Below, piece after piece: positions 1 through 10,590 of a stretch of DNA of 64,000 nucleotides. The stretch covers positions 11,763,349 to 11,827,348 of the forward strand of contig JABACO010000003.1 in the NCBI GenBank assembly GCA_013339895.1, given 5' to 3'. A program made the position numbers and the translations under genes. This DNA comes from Ephydatia muelleri. Its lineage: Eukaryota; Porifera; Demospongiae; Spongillida; Spongillidae. The notes under the pieces are model-generated. The model did no database searches. It saw only the letters and a program-made list of their open reading frames with translations, and was not told where the DNA came from. The stretch's first letter is position 1. Each line of letters opens with the position of its first letter.

Positions 1-687
1 TCTATTGGTAGAATTTCATCCAATCACATGACCTGAGGTGCATGCAGGTGCAGTGGTGTTGAAATTAGCACATCTGATATATTGTGCTATTAACTATCTA
101 GCTTCTGCCACTAGGCCTATCACCTATGGAAATTTATTTTTGTAAATGACAGCAGTTACTCAGGGAGTAAACTATATGGGAGAAGATAGGGTTGCAGTAC
201 TTTTATTTTACCACACATTATGCCTTATACATGTATCAAAACATTTCACCAATTGCCCATTACATGAATTATTTCATTTCATGCAACCCAATTTTGGGTA
301 ACACTTCTGTACACACGTGTAGTGGACCTTTAAAACAACAAAGATTGACCCTTTACATGTACATGGAGGAACTTTTACTTGTGGGAAGCCTTACTGTACA
401 TCTGATAACAATTAAACACAGCTGCAGCAAGGGGTGGATGCGCATGACTGACTTGTACTATACACACGTGTGTAGTCCTTTCTTTCAACATCAGATAACT
501 AATGTACAATGTACAGACACAGATGCATGCACAAATAACCTTTTGTACAAACATTGACCTTTACCAAGGGAACTGGGAAGCCTTACTGTACATATGATAA
601 TATGCATGAAAGCGTACAAGAAATGTGTTAATGTGTGCATGACAGGAAGCCATGAGCAACTTACATTAGCACGTAAGAAAGCAGCCC
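1..687. other. No supported gene; imperfect local duplication
   Basis: I see no convincing exon on either strand. The stretch from about 300 to 600 contains an imperfect duplication: a segment with ACACACGTGTAG and GGAAGCCTTACTGTACAT recurs about 170 bases later in altered form. Later exons of the basic-repeat gene that starts at 1143 on the minus strand could lie here, but I could not identify them. Confidence 0.4.
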
Positions 688-731
688 TTAGACTTTAAAT
701 GCTACATACAGCATGCTATTTATAACATACC

Positions 732-1143
732 TTTGGGTGGTAGTGGTAGTTCTACGACCCTTCCAATACCGACTCCTTCTAGCTGCCTTAATGGTAGCTG
801 AATTGCCCCTGTATATCCGCCTATTAGCAGCACGGTTCTCCTCGACGCCCTCTTGATATCGCTGCCTTTTAGCAGCACGGTTCTCCTCGACGCCCTCTTG
901 ATATCGCTGCCTTTTAGCAGCACGCTTAGATACAGCATTTGCGTTGTAGGTGTCGCGTACAGAGGCCTTCTTCTTTTCAGGGTCGGCCTTGTAGGTGTCG
1001 CGTACAGAGGCCTTCTTCTTTTCAGGGTCGGCCTTGTAGCGCGCTCGGGCTTTAGCCTTGTTCTCTTGTGATAAAATATCTTCTCGTTTTTGGAGGTATT
1101 CCGCTCGTTGCTTAGATCTCTTCTTTTGATTACGCGAAGGCAT
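732..1143 (-). CDS. First exon of a basic repeat protein, possibly transposon-linked
   Basis: The ATG at 1143 opens MPSRNQKKRSKQRAEY, which is more plausible than the upstream ATG at 1170. The exon ends at a good donor (CAAAG|GTATGT, GT complement at 730-731), so the gene should continue to lower coordinates. The protein is very Lys/Arg rich and is built of ~14-residue tandem units: RYKADPEKKKAS twice, RYQEGVEENRAAK twice, then degenerate units ending RRSRY. I know repeats of this style from N-termini of sponge and cnidarian proteins linked to mobile elements, but no catalytic domain is visible here, so that link is an inference. It could also be a nucleic-acid-binding tail of a host gene. 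Confidence 0.5.
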
Positions 1144-2452
1144 TTTTAGAAAAACAACTTCACTAGCCAAAGTACACAGCCAATAATATAGATACGGAAC
1201 ATATCTGATTAATGATTGGGTCAGAATGTAATCATTTCTGTACCAAACTATGTTATCACATATTGGTACATATATGTTCAGCAGTCATCTGGTACAGGTT
1301 GTAAACAACAGTCTGATACAGATAAATAATATCAATATGTGTCATATATGAAACATATATATTTCAGGATTACTATGATAATAATATTTCGATTAAACTG
1401 TATTAAAAATCAATGCCCTGCCAGTAGTTTAATACACATTATAGAAATGTAATCTATTGGTCCAGTCATGACAATCTAGCATATTGCACACAATTTCTTT
1501 TTCCATGATCTGCCTTCTTGGAATACACATGTGTTGCTAGACAGACACAGGTTTTTGGATGCTGTCACTGGAGGTGGTGACATTGCTGAGCCCCAGAAGA
1601 GAGACAGTTGTATTCCATTTAGCAAGGGTTGCCCTCCAGCTGACAGTAGTGAGTTGAACCCTAGGACTAAGCAATGTCATGTCAATTGACGTTTTGAACA
1701 CTCCAAGTGTAGATTTTCATATTTCTATTTTGTGTCTATTAATGCAAGTGCTATTATTGAAGAACACGTGTACCTCAGCATTTGGTGTTAACAAGCTGGA
1801 TGTACTCCCACAATTGGCAGTAGTGATACGACTGCACTATACTGCAGCATTGTCAGTGCAAGTGACCCCAGTGAGCTTGTAGTGTGGTCATTTGTTTACC
1901 ATCAGATACAAGAGGCAAAGAAGACAAACTATAGGAGTAGAAGTGAGCGCCACATGATGCATGACATCTCTTAAACTCTAACCTTTCTTTCGGCTCCTGG
2001 CTGATCTATTTTGCAGGAGCTCTTTACTTGGAAAACCACACATTGTGTGGAGCTTATGCTTAATTCCCTTGTCACACCTTGAAAGAAAGCACTTTAAGTG
2101 CATGGAATACAAGACATTCAAATAAAAGTACCTTTCTTTTCAGCCACCATGGCAGCAATTGTTGCTGGACAGAGAAATGGTGTGCTATGTCATGGCTTGG
2201 AAATTGTCTGTTTTCCATAAAGCTCTCAATTTAGAATTTAAATAACTCAAATCTACAATTGTGCTTAGGATAATTGTTACATATACGAGCCTTAGACACA
2301 CATACCGTTCAGCATCAGGAGTTTTCCTCCTTTGAAGTACAGTAGATGTAGCATGTGGTGTTTAATAGCATCAACAAATTCCTGTTTACCAGCAAGTACA
2401 CAGAGCGAAGACCGAAGAAAAAGGAAAATAACTTCCATCGCTTTGCCCAGCC
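1144..2452. other. No gene recognised
   Basis: AT-rich sequence without an exon I can support. Short open frames (for example near 1679-1882) lack splice context and protein-like composition. Confidence 0.4.
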
Positions 2453-2692
2453 TTATCGTTCATCTCCTCGAAAAGGTCTTCTAGCAGCCATATCTTCAGC
2501 TTCGTTCTCAATGCTAGAATCACGCCGTACTGACATATCTTCTGATGTTTCTGAATCAGAAAGTCCAGCCTCTTCATTTGCGTTCGGTGTACTGGTGGAT
2601 GGGTGAATTGCAAGGCTTCTAACGAAGAATTTGTGAGGACGCCCAGCGATGTGCTGTCTGTACTTTAAGGGAAGGGAAATGTATGATTGCAT
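2453..2692 (-). CDS. Hypothetical small ORF with an acidic Ser/Glu-rich end
   Basis: A 79-codon frame opens with ATG at 2692 and ends at 2453. Its second half is hydrophilic and acidic (SDSETSEDMS, then SIENEAEDMAARRP), a composition typical of disordered nuclear protein segments. There is no paralogue elsewhere in the window and no recognised domain. It may be a real terminal exon, a remnant of a mobile element, or chance. The overlapping plus-strand frame at 2355-2606 is probably its shadow. Confidence 0.25.
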   Translation of the reverse strand: MQSYISLPLKYRQHIAGRPHKFFVRSLAIHPSTSTPNANEEAGLSDSETSEDMSVRRDSSIENEAEDMAARRPFRGDER

Positions 2693-3947
2693 GGTTCACA
2701 TGCAAAGATCGAAACACAACGCACAACTTGTCACAGCATTTAACCACAAGTATATATTTACGGGTCTCGAGCTTTGACATGACCAGTATGCCGGGGAGAA
2801 TTAATTCGAATCATACACGTGCTCGTTGATTCACTCACCCGTACAAGTACTACTCCGTCTCGACCTGATCGTCAACTCAAGGAGGTCTAAGAATTCGCGC
2901 TTCTGGACCATAAGGCACTCCGTCCACATCAAGCGCTCCTGTTGCTCTCTGCCAGAGCATCCATTAATTAAGTGGGGATTTTATAAATCAAATCCTACAA
3001 GATGGTACATGTATGGCTCATACAGGAACAGCTAAGATCTGGTACACATTGTTAAAATTGGAACAGAATGATAGCAACAATATGTATCATAGTGTAGTAT
3101 CAAGTATGTAACAGGATGTAATAAAGGAGTATATGTAACAGCCATGGTACATATGTTGTCATCAATCTGTACCAGATTGCTGCCTACACCATATATGTGA
3201 CAGATATGTTGAGAATTGGCTGTGTAAGTAACGACTAAACTGCGATAGGAACACCAAATAAATTTAGTGTCTGTTGGAGTATTTATACTCCCTAAAATTA
3301 TACATTTTATTAAGAACTTGCTAGATGGCCATAGAACTTGCAACCAAATAAGGTATTTCTCGCTGTAGTTTCTTTCTAGATGTGATATGTGTCCAAATGA
3401 CATGCTAGGATAACGTGCCGGTAAATTCTGAAGAGATCGGTACTATTGTCGTTCTTTAAAACCGTTCGTAGCTCGAGTTATACCTTCCTAAGGAAGAAGA
3501 AGAAGACGACGACGACGACGAACAATTTTTTGGGAATGGGCACGAGAAGCAGGTTCTTTGTTTGTCTGGAAGCGCATAGTTTAACGACATGAAACTAGCA
3601 TGAAAACGTAGATCTTGGTGTTGTCGTTCGATTGCTGCAACGAGATAAGTGATCCGTTTCTCCGTTGTCCCTCCCGACGCGATTTAAAAATTTTAATGAC
3701 ATTCATCATTCCTCAATCAATCCTATATTGAACCTGCTGACGCAGGTTCAGATTTGGGTGTATTGCAATTCCCTAATTGTAATCATCAAAACCAGTGAGC
3801 AGTATGGTACTCAAAGGCTATATCTGTGACTATGTAGCAAGGCATTTACATAACAAGAACGTTTATAAAAAATAATCCATTAATCAGAACAGCCTACAAA
3901 CACTAAACAGTATAATAAACTACAGTTCCAGTACATGACCCATGTAC
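2693..3947. other. Intergenic; short triplet repeat and start of the duplicated block
   Basis: No gene seen. A purine-rich triplet run (GAAGAAGAAGACGACGACGA) lies near 3490-3522. Homology to the 3' flanks of the other TRIM copies begins near 3750 and includes the shared CATCAAAACCAGTGAGCAGT, also found at about 23256, 52121 and 55177. Confidence 0.5.
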
Positions 3948-6334
3948 CTACATCGAAAACTTCAATACAACATTAGCCCAATAATTAGCAACATATAAAC
4001 TTCTGGTTCTGGAATCTAGTGCAAGGCCCCATGGACCATTCAGGCCTCCCACTGTGTGGATTATGTTTTCTTGAGGATCAAAAATTGAGATACAATTGCC
4101 CCCATATTCAATGACAAAGATGTAACCTTCACTATCAATGGCTATTCCCCTGGGGCCTTTCAGATCTCCATACTTCCTGATGTAGACACCTTCCTTGGTG
4201 AAGACCTTGATGGTGTTTGATCCATAGGCTGCAACATGAATATTCCCCAGAGGGTCAAATGCAAGACCATGTGGTAATTGGAAACTATGGTCACCAGTGA
4301 CGTTACCATCTATGGTGAATATATTACCTCCATTATGGTTCAATACATTAATCTTGTTGTCTGAGTAATTAGATACAAAAATTCTATCGTACTCATCTAA
4401 AAGTACTCCAACAGCGTTCTTGGCTGCAATCTTATTGACAAAAGTCCCTTCTAATGTCAGCCGTTTAATAGAATTATTGCCAATGTCACAAACATGCAGT
4501 ATATTGTCTTTGATTATAATGTTGAATGGACTACTACTAAACTGATGATCACCTTGCCCTGGACTACCTATGATTTTCTTCAGATGACCTGTTGTATCAA
4601 ACACATAAATGCAGTATTCAGAAGCTCCTATGTAGAGGTCTCCATTATCATGGATGGCAACACAATATGGACCACTGCGACACTTGATCACTTGTTGGGC
4701 ATTACCTAAGGTCTTGTAGTCAAATGTGTGTAACACATTAAGGTCATGTGGGCTGTTCTGTACATGTTGACCATTCAATGTGATGAGGAGCTGATGAGGA
4801 CCAGCAGTCTGGGGGATGAGGGTGGTGGTGTAGGTACCATCCCCATGGTCCTCCACCTCTCCATGCACAACTGCTCCACTATTGGATCTCATCTCAGCCT
4901 TCATCTGCAGACCACCATGTGGGTACACTGTCCCCTTGGAGGTCTTGCTCTCTACCTTAACATGGAAATCAGTCTTCACCTTGGCTACTGATGTGGATGT
5001 CCATGTGCTTGAAGATGGAGTTGGTGATAAATCTGAAATGCAGCCAAATTTGGATAATAGTGTTATAAGGTCATTTGTTTGAACAACAGCAGATATGCCA
5101 TTAGGTGTGATTGGAATAAGAGAAATGGGTTCCCGGGAGAAAAAAACGGCGTAATCGCGCGTGAAAAACGGCCATAAACGCGCCAAATTGCGGGGTTATC
5201 AAAACGCTGTATCTTCTTGATTGTGCAATATAGTGGAGCTGCATTTTGCATATTTACAAAGCGGTCCTGTGTCTAAAGAAGTCCAAAGATGGTTTAGTTT
5301 GCGATGCATCGTTCCGAAGATATTCACATTCAAGTAAAGGGCTTGATTTCGCGGGGTTTTGTACTTGAAGCCCGCGAAATCTTGCTCTAAGTTGATTGTG
5401 AATATCTTCGGAACGATGCATCGCAAACTAAACCATCTTTGGACTTCTATAGACACAGGACCGCTTTGTAAATATGCAAAATGCAGCTCCACTATACTGC
5501 ACAATCAAGAAGATACAGCGTTTTGAAGACCGCGTAATTTGGCGCGTTTATGGCCGTTTTTCACGCACAATTACGCGCGATTACGCCGTTTTTTTCTCCC
5601 GGGGTTCTACTTTCTTGAGCACAGCACTAAGCTCAGATGGTATAAGTCCTCCGAGAGCCGCTATCTCATGGTCAGTGTGGGTCTGGAGGGAGTGTACAGC
5701 CATTTCAGTGTAGTAGCCAATCTCCTCAATAAGCTTCTCAAACCTTTCCTTCTGGAGGGTCAGAGCAGTTGTCTTGGAGAGTGAAATAGATTCCAACTCT
5801 GACAACAATGTCGTCTTCCTCAGTTCCAATGCTTGCTGGAGTGTTTCAAAGGCTTGATCACTGGCTTCGTGTGCCTTCATTTTGCTCAGCATCACGTGTT
5901 CTCTCACTTTGTTATTTGCATCAATGGCTCCAGTCACCCTTGCCACAGTCTCCCTTGCATTTGCAAGTACCTTTTGGATTGAATCCCGATGATTTTTTGC
6001 AATAGTAGACAGTTCGGTGATGCTGTGATCCTTGTGAGCAACAGGTACACCATCCCCACACACATGTATCAGACACTGGCATGTTTGACAATAAGAGTGT
6101 ATCTTATTTTCCTCATGGTTAGGCTGAGTGCAGTAATACTCTCTTGGCTTCATAATGGCCAGCAGATGTTTGGCTCCCTCCTGGTCCAGTCTAATGATAT
6201 CGTGTTTGGATAGCTGACGTCCACTTCTATGGTGGTCCTCACAGGGCTTGCATAGGAACTGACGACACGTACAACAGAACACCACTGCAGGACCATTGCG
6301 TCCATCAATACAGTGGTCACAACACACAACCACA
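3948..6334 (-). pseudogene. TRIM-like B-box/filamin/NHL gene, copy 1, split by a foldback element
   Basis: The N-terminal part (6334-5604) encodes two B-box zinc fingers and the coiled coil. The C-terminal part (5131-3948) encodes the linker, the filamin-type Ig domain and the NHL propeller, ending in LKFSM-stop. Intact paralogues at 23421 and 55320 read VLKKVEP-ISLIPIT with no gap. Here a 472-bp palindrome sits exactly between P and I. It adds 475 nt including a GTT duplication, so it both shifts the frame and adds stops. Everything else stays open, so the insertion looks recent. TRIM-NHL proteins are usually ubiquitin ligases or RNA regulators, but this copy can at best make a B-box/coiled-coil fragment. 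The first coding block begins at an acceptor (TTTTACAG|T), so an upstream exon is expected. Confidence 0.9.
5132..5603. mobile_element. Palindromic foldback MITE, copy a (472 bp)
   Basis: The ends are perfect inverted repeats starting CCCGGGAGAAAAAAACGGCG. The two arms (about 200 bp each) are almost fully complementary around a short centre with its own inverted motif (GATTTCGCGGG / CCCGCGAAATC). Comparison with the uninterrupted TRIM paralogues shows the empty site ATGGGTTCTAC and a GTT duplication (5129-5131 and 5604-5606); a 5-bp reading (GGTTC with CCGGG ends) also fits. No transposase is encoded. The second copy is at 41850-42330. The superfamily cannot be assigned from these ends. Confidence 0.9.
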
Positions 6335-8061
6335 CTGTAAAAGAAAACAAATAAAATACATGTAATTTAGGACATGATTGTGTCTGATCTACAGACTTGG
6401 GAGAAGGACATAGGGAGGGGTAGGGCTCTGGAGGGGAGAAGATGGCAACTTCACTGCTATGCTTCCATTAATTTCCTGTTCATTCATACAGTCAGGGACT
6501 ACTCACAGTAGATTAAAAAACTGATTTAAAGGTCTGTGCTGCCAACATGATGATGGCAGTTTACCACCAGAGACGTTTTCCTGCATCAATAATAGGAACA
6601 CTCTGTAAGCTAAGGTCATTCTGTATGATAAATTATTGTATTTGCAGCTATCAAGTGGATTGAGCAGCCTGGGATGAAATACACGTAAGCTGTCAAAGTA
6701 ACAATGGTCTCCCTTATTGGTTTCCCCTGGCCATCAGTTGCAAATGCTCGAGGTTCTCTTGGACCCTACACAGCACTGGTGAGTGTTCTTGTAGGACCTT
6801 CTGTGACTCCATTGATGGTCTCCCTTTCCCACTGATGGTCCCCCTCAAAATTTATTACAGACCTACATTTAGCTAGTTCACAAAATGATAATCCAAATTA
6901 ATCCTTTATGGAACCTACGCTGCCACAGGTCCCAAAATATGCAATGGATCTGCAATATTTATAAATTCTACTTTCTGTGATGCTTTGTCTCTTTACTTTT
7001 TACTCATACATTCCTACATCCACAACCCTTTGATTTTCATTAATATTTTACATCTTGTTTCACTCATATTTATTTTAAATAATACACAGATGTGTTGACA
7101 TAATTTTAATGCCATCATGTGTAATTGATATCAATGGTCATCCCAATTGTGTGGCATCATCCATTTATGATCAAAGTAATTAATTGAACACAAACGATTG
7201 ATGCTATGTATGATAGTCGGCACTGCCAATTACAGAAAAGTTCATTAACTGCATTATCACACTCAGGATCAGCTTGGTAGAGGGCCATTTAGCAAGTCTT
7301 CTTACATTCAGGACAGCTTTGAAGCAGTTCTTGTCGAAAGGCTCTTCCATGTGCTCCACGACACTTCGTTTTCATCACGCCCTTTACAATCTTCTTAGCA
7401 CCATTCGTTTCAGTACCCATGAAGGCAGATTTGACAAAAACATACCATTCACGTCAAAATACCGAACTTAGCATGTGTTCCTGGCCTTTCCAAGTATCTA
7501 GCTCACAGTTACAGCTTCTGGCCACAATATTACGTGTGCAATGATTCATCTCCAATAATAAACATCTCCCCTTTGCCATTGCTTATTAAATAAAGCTCCG
7601 CTAATTGATGGTGGTGAATGGTGATGAAGCAACCAAAAACTATGTCGGAAATATGGTTACATCGTTAATATGTTGAATTATTGTCAGTATCGGACGTAGG
7701 ATTGAAGCCCAATGCAATGGTGTAGGTCTGAACAAATGAAATTGCCATTTATACTGTACTGTGTCTCTGTTAAATGAACAAACATGGCTGTATGAAGGAT
7801 TAATGTCAATGAAAGAAAAAAAGCACTAGTAATAAATCTCAATTTTTAAACATAAATTTTTTTCTTCAAACAATTAAAATATCTCTTATTCTTTTCGCCA
7901 AATAATGAATACTGGCAAAGCGGTATAAATAATTAATTCACAGCTACATGGCTATCAGGCATACAGTGAGCACAATTATTATTACTTTTCACTCTGGTAG
8001 GAAACTGCTTTTCATTTATGGCCCAAATGCAATTGCACTGCTTCAACACACAATGCTTGCA
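6335..8061. other. Conserved non-coding upstream flank of TRIM copy 1
   Basis: The sequence aligns by eye to 25330-27850 and 57229-58940 in the other blocks with small indels. One minus-strand frame near 6610-6740 (containing FATDGQGKP) stays open in all three copies, but I could not support it as an exon. I did not find a RING-encoding exon. Confidence 0.5.
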
Positions 8062-8325
8062 TCATGATTTTAACGATCCAGGCGCTAAGTCCGTCTCTAA
8101 CTTCATAATGAGATAGCTATTGGTGCACTGGAACCCTGGGTTTGGGGGGAGGGCATTGGCATACACTGCCAGGTGTCCGTGACCCTCATGATGCCCTTCA
8201 TGAAAGTAGCAATAAGACAGGCCCATCTGATACACTATTGGTACATAGCCAAAAACATTACAGGATGCCAGTGTGTAAGGATGGCTGGTGTTGTGCTGGA
8301 ACAAGGCACCAAAGAAGGATAGTGT
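8062..8325 (-). CDS. Conserved His-rich terminal exon, unknown function, copy 1
   Basis: An open frame of 87 residues plus stop begins directly after an acceptor-like CATTAG|ACACTATCC and reads TLSFFGALFQHNT, then a His/Gly-rich centre (YFHEGHHEGHGHLA), ending LETDLAPGSLKS-stop. The same frame and stop are kept in the copies at 27854-28117 and 58941-59204, with only a few residue changes (here YCYF for HGYF and AVYAN for AGYAN). No initiator ATG fits, so it is most likely a last exon. I do not recognise the family. The His cluster could bind metal, but that is only a composition-based guess. Confidence 0.45.
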   Translation of the reverse strand, partial: TLSFFGALFQHNTSHPYTLASCNVFGYVPIVYQMGLSYCYFHEGHHEGHGHLAVYANALPPNPGFQCTNSYLIMKLETDLAPGSLKS

Positions 8326-9055
8326 CTAATGAAAACTGGGGGCCTCAGTTACAAGACTATAGATCAAATGCTATTGAACAAGATTACACAGCTGGGTTAC
8401 GATCCTAAGGCATTTGATACTGATGCACAGCGTTCGTAGCTGGTGGTGTCACAGCACTGCTATAAGAGCAGCGTAAGGAGGTAGGCCTTCAAAGCTTCGA
8501 CCCAAATCAACAAGGACATGTAAAATGTGGTCAAACAACCAACGTCGCTAGAATGCTAAAACAACATAACGCATAAAGCTTTGTTTTTTGTACCCGCGGT
8601 GTACAAATGTGCTCCACGATGTGTGCCATGTTTCAACCACACGATATGCCAATTGACGTTTAGATAGACTGTCTCCTATGAACAAACAGCTCTCTGCCTA
8701 ACAGCGAAAGGAAAAGACTCCCAAGACCTTGTAATGGAGCACTGGACAGCACGTAGGACTGCTGTGCGTTGCCCCAAACCAGCTCTATACCGCAAACTTC
8801 TGCTGCGTTCAATGCTCAATGGGTGGCCGCATATTTGGTGTCCGTGGGCCTTAATGCAGCAATGTTCGTCAGAGGCAAATGTGGAATACTTAACTGTGCA
8901 CAAAGAACGTTCACCAAGTACCTCTACAATTAAGAAATTAGAAATGTATAGAAACATCACAAAGTGCTTCTATTTTCTGTATGAATGGTACGTTGGACTC
9001 GCACCTAACACGATATCTTCTATTAGCATTCTATAGCCACGCAACACGGTCATTC
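8326..9055. other. Conserved non-coding part of the amplified block
   Basis: Homologous to 28118-29520 and 59205-59936. Long frames on both strands (for example 8734-9036) are not conserved, because a ~10-bp indel near CGTTGC/CCCC breaks them between copies, so I treat them as shadows. Confidence 0.5.
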
Positions 9056-9062
9056 GCCATAC

Positions 9063-9793
9063 CAGAGATAATCAGGAGCTTTAGAAGATTGTACTGATAT
9101 GACCTCTGGAACAGGCAAGGACAAGATTAGGCCTTCTGTAACAGGCACATATACTTGAGCGCGAGGAATTGCCACGACCAAATCTCCGCGTTCTTAATGT
9201 GCCGAAGCTTCAATTTTCTTCCGCCCATCACCTTTGAAGAAATTTACAGAACGATTGGGACGTGGTTTACCTTTAAAAACATGTGATGGGCACACAACCA
9301 ACATAGCTCTACCATAATAATATATTAAAACCAGCCATCATCGTAAAAAAAAGCCGTGGCTCCCCCAGAGAGTAAGGGTACCCAAAACATCATAGCGAGG
9401 TTTCTGAAGATGCTATACGCAAACAACATAGCGATGGGCACATACTAGACTATGAGCAGTAAATACACAAATAATGACGTGGACAGTTTATCTAGATCGA
9501 CGGATTCTCCCCCCAAAGTAAAAAAATGGCCAATTTTTTTATTTTTTGGTTAAAAAATGGCGCAAAATCGAATCTATAAGTATTCAATGAATCTTTAGTT
9601 GATCGTCTATCGACTACTTTATTTAAACTTGAGAAAGCGTGTTTCATTACTTTGTGACATTCAAGACTTCAATTCAAGCCTACAATTCCGCCCCCTTTTT
9701 TGGTCAACGTAGGTGCGATTCACGCGTGCGCTAAAATTGCTAAAGTCTATGGCGCACGTGATTCGTTTCCAATCCCTCTATATATTATCTCTG
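9063..9793. mobile_element. Deleted transposon, CAGAGATAAT ends, 7-bp target duplication
   Basis: The element starts CAGAGATAAT and ends with its reverse complement. It is flanked by GCCATAC on both sides (9056-9062 and 9794-9800). The block-2 copy near 29518 is empty at this point. The right end reads, in reverse, CAGAGATAATATATAGAGGG and matches the left end of a longer relative at 59944. The interior keeps only parts of that relative, including a stretch from the 60265-60633 frame, so this is an internally deleted, non-autonomous copy. Confidence 0.75.
9369..9374. other. Empty site for the Ginger1-like element
   Basis: Here AGAGTAAGGGTAC runs straight into CCAAAACATC. In the homologous sequence at 60853-60865 the same AGAGTAAGGGTAC is followed by TGTCACGG, the left end of the Ginger1-like element. 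This marks the insertion point but does not fix the length of the target duplication, because the right end is outside the window. Confidence 0.6.
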
Positions 9794-10077
9794 GCCATAC
9801 GCAGGAAGCATATATACAGAGATAATAATATGGTGGAAGTCATTCATAACGTACCTAGCTGTATCTGTCTTCACTGCAGCTGACTCCATTGATTGCTGGT
9901 CGATGCGGTTGTTTATTACCGAAATGCTGTTTATTAGAATGAAGCTAGTGTTTGTGTAACCGCAATAGTTCAATAGTGCCGCTTGTGAGTTACTGGATGG
10001 TGTGAGCATCTTTTAACGGGCGTTGGCAATTATTGTATAGTAAGCGTTTCCGTGTTGCGGGAAAACGTACTTTGTAA

Positions 10078-10312
10078 GACCATATGGTGATTGGAAACTG
10101 TGGTCATCAGTGACAATTACCATCAATGGTGAATATATTACGACCATTATGGCTGAATACATTAATGTTGTTGCGTGAGCCATCAGATAACGTATCTTGC
10201 TGAAACGTAAAACCTTATTGACGAAAGACCTTCTAACATCAGCCGTTTTATTGTTATAGTCACGAACATTTAGAATATTTTCTTTGATTATAATGCTGTG
10301 TGGATAAACATT
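10078..10312 (-). pseudogene. Decayed TRIM NHL-propeller fragment
   Basis: The segment is recognisably homologous to the NHL-coding part of the TRIM copies (compare 23740-24000): it shares ATGGTGATTGGAAACT, ATGGTGAATATATTAC and CATCAGCCGTTTTATT. Small indels break the frame throughout. It shows that at least one further TRIM copy once lay between block 1 and CHEK1 copy A. Confidence 0.75.
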
Positions 10313-10448
10313 TCAAGTATAAGCTAAACGAATAGAAATGTAATGCTTCAAAATGAATGCATGGCTAATTTAAATTCATAGCCTTACACTAAACTCTGTG
10401 TCTGCTATATAGTTCGATTCTCAGTGTGTAATAACTGCTGTGCAGAGG

Positions 10449-10581
10449 TAGTCTCGTACCCAGACCCATGTTTTCACAGCAGCGGATGTATTACATCACC
10501 GCTACGTGAAAAGTGTTTTTCCACGTAGCGGTGATGTAATCCACTCGCAGCTGTGGGAATCAGGGTCTGGGTACGAGACTA
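10449..10581. mobile_element. 133-bp MITE with 9-bp target duplication (TAGTCTCG family)
   Basis: Perfect terminal inverted repeats TAGTCTCGTACCCAGACCC. The flanks are GTGCAGAGG on both sides (10440-10448 and 10582-10590), a clean 9-bp duplication. The body is nearly a full palindrome (ATTACATCACCGCTACGTG and its complement). The same ends bound the 3.5-kb element at 36461-39985, so this is its short deletion derivative. A 9-bp duplication points to a Mutator-like superfamily. Confidence 0.9.
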
Positions 10582-10590
10582 GTGCAGAGG

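Noticed and set aside
5199-5504. Open frames inside the palindromic element (about 100 codons, both strands)
   Set aside because: They mirror each other across the palindrome and recur identically at 41926-42231. They are frames through inverted arms with no domain, not a gene.
8734-9036. A 100-codon plus-strand frame repeated at 59612
   Set aside because: A ~10-bp indel and other changes alter the frame between copies and no splice or start context fits. Treated as non-coding.
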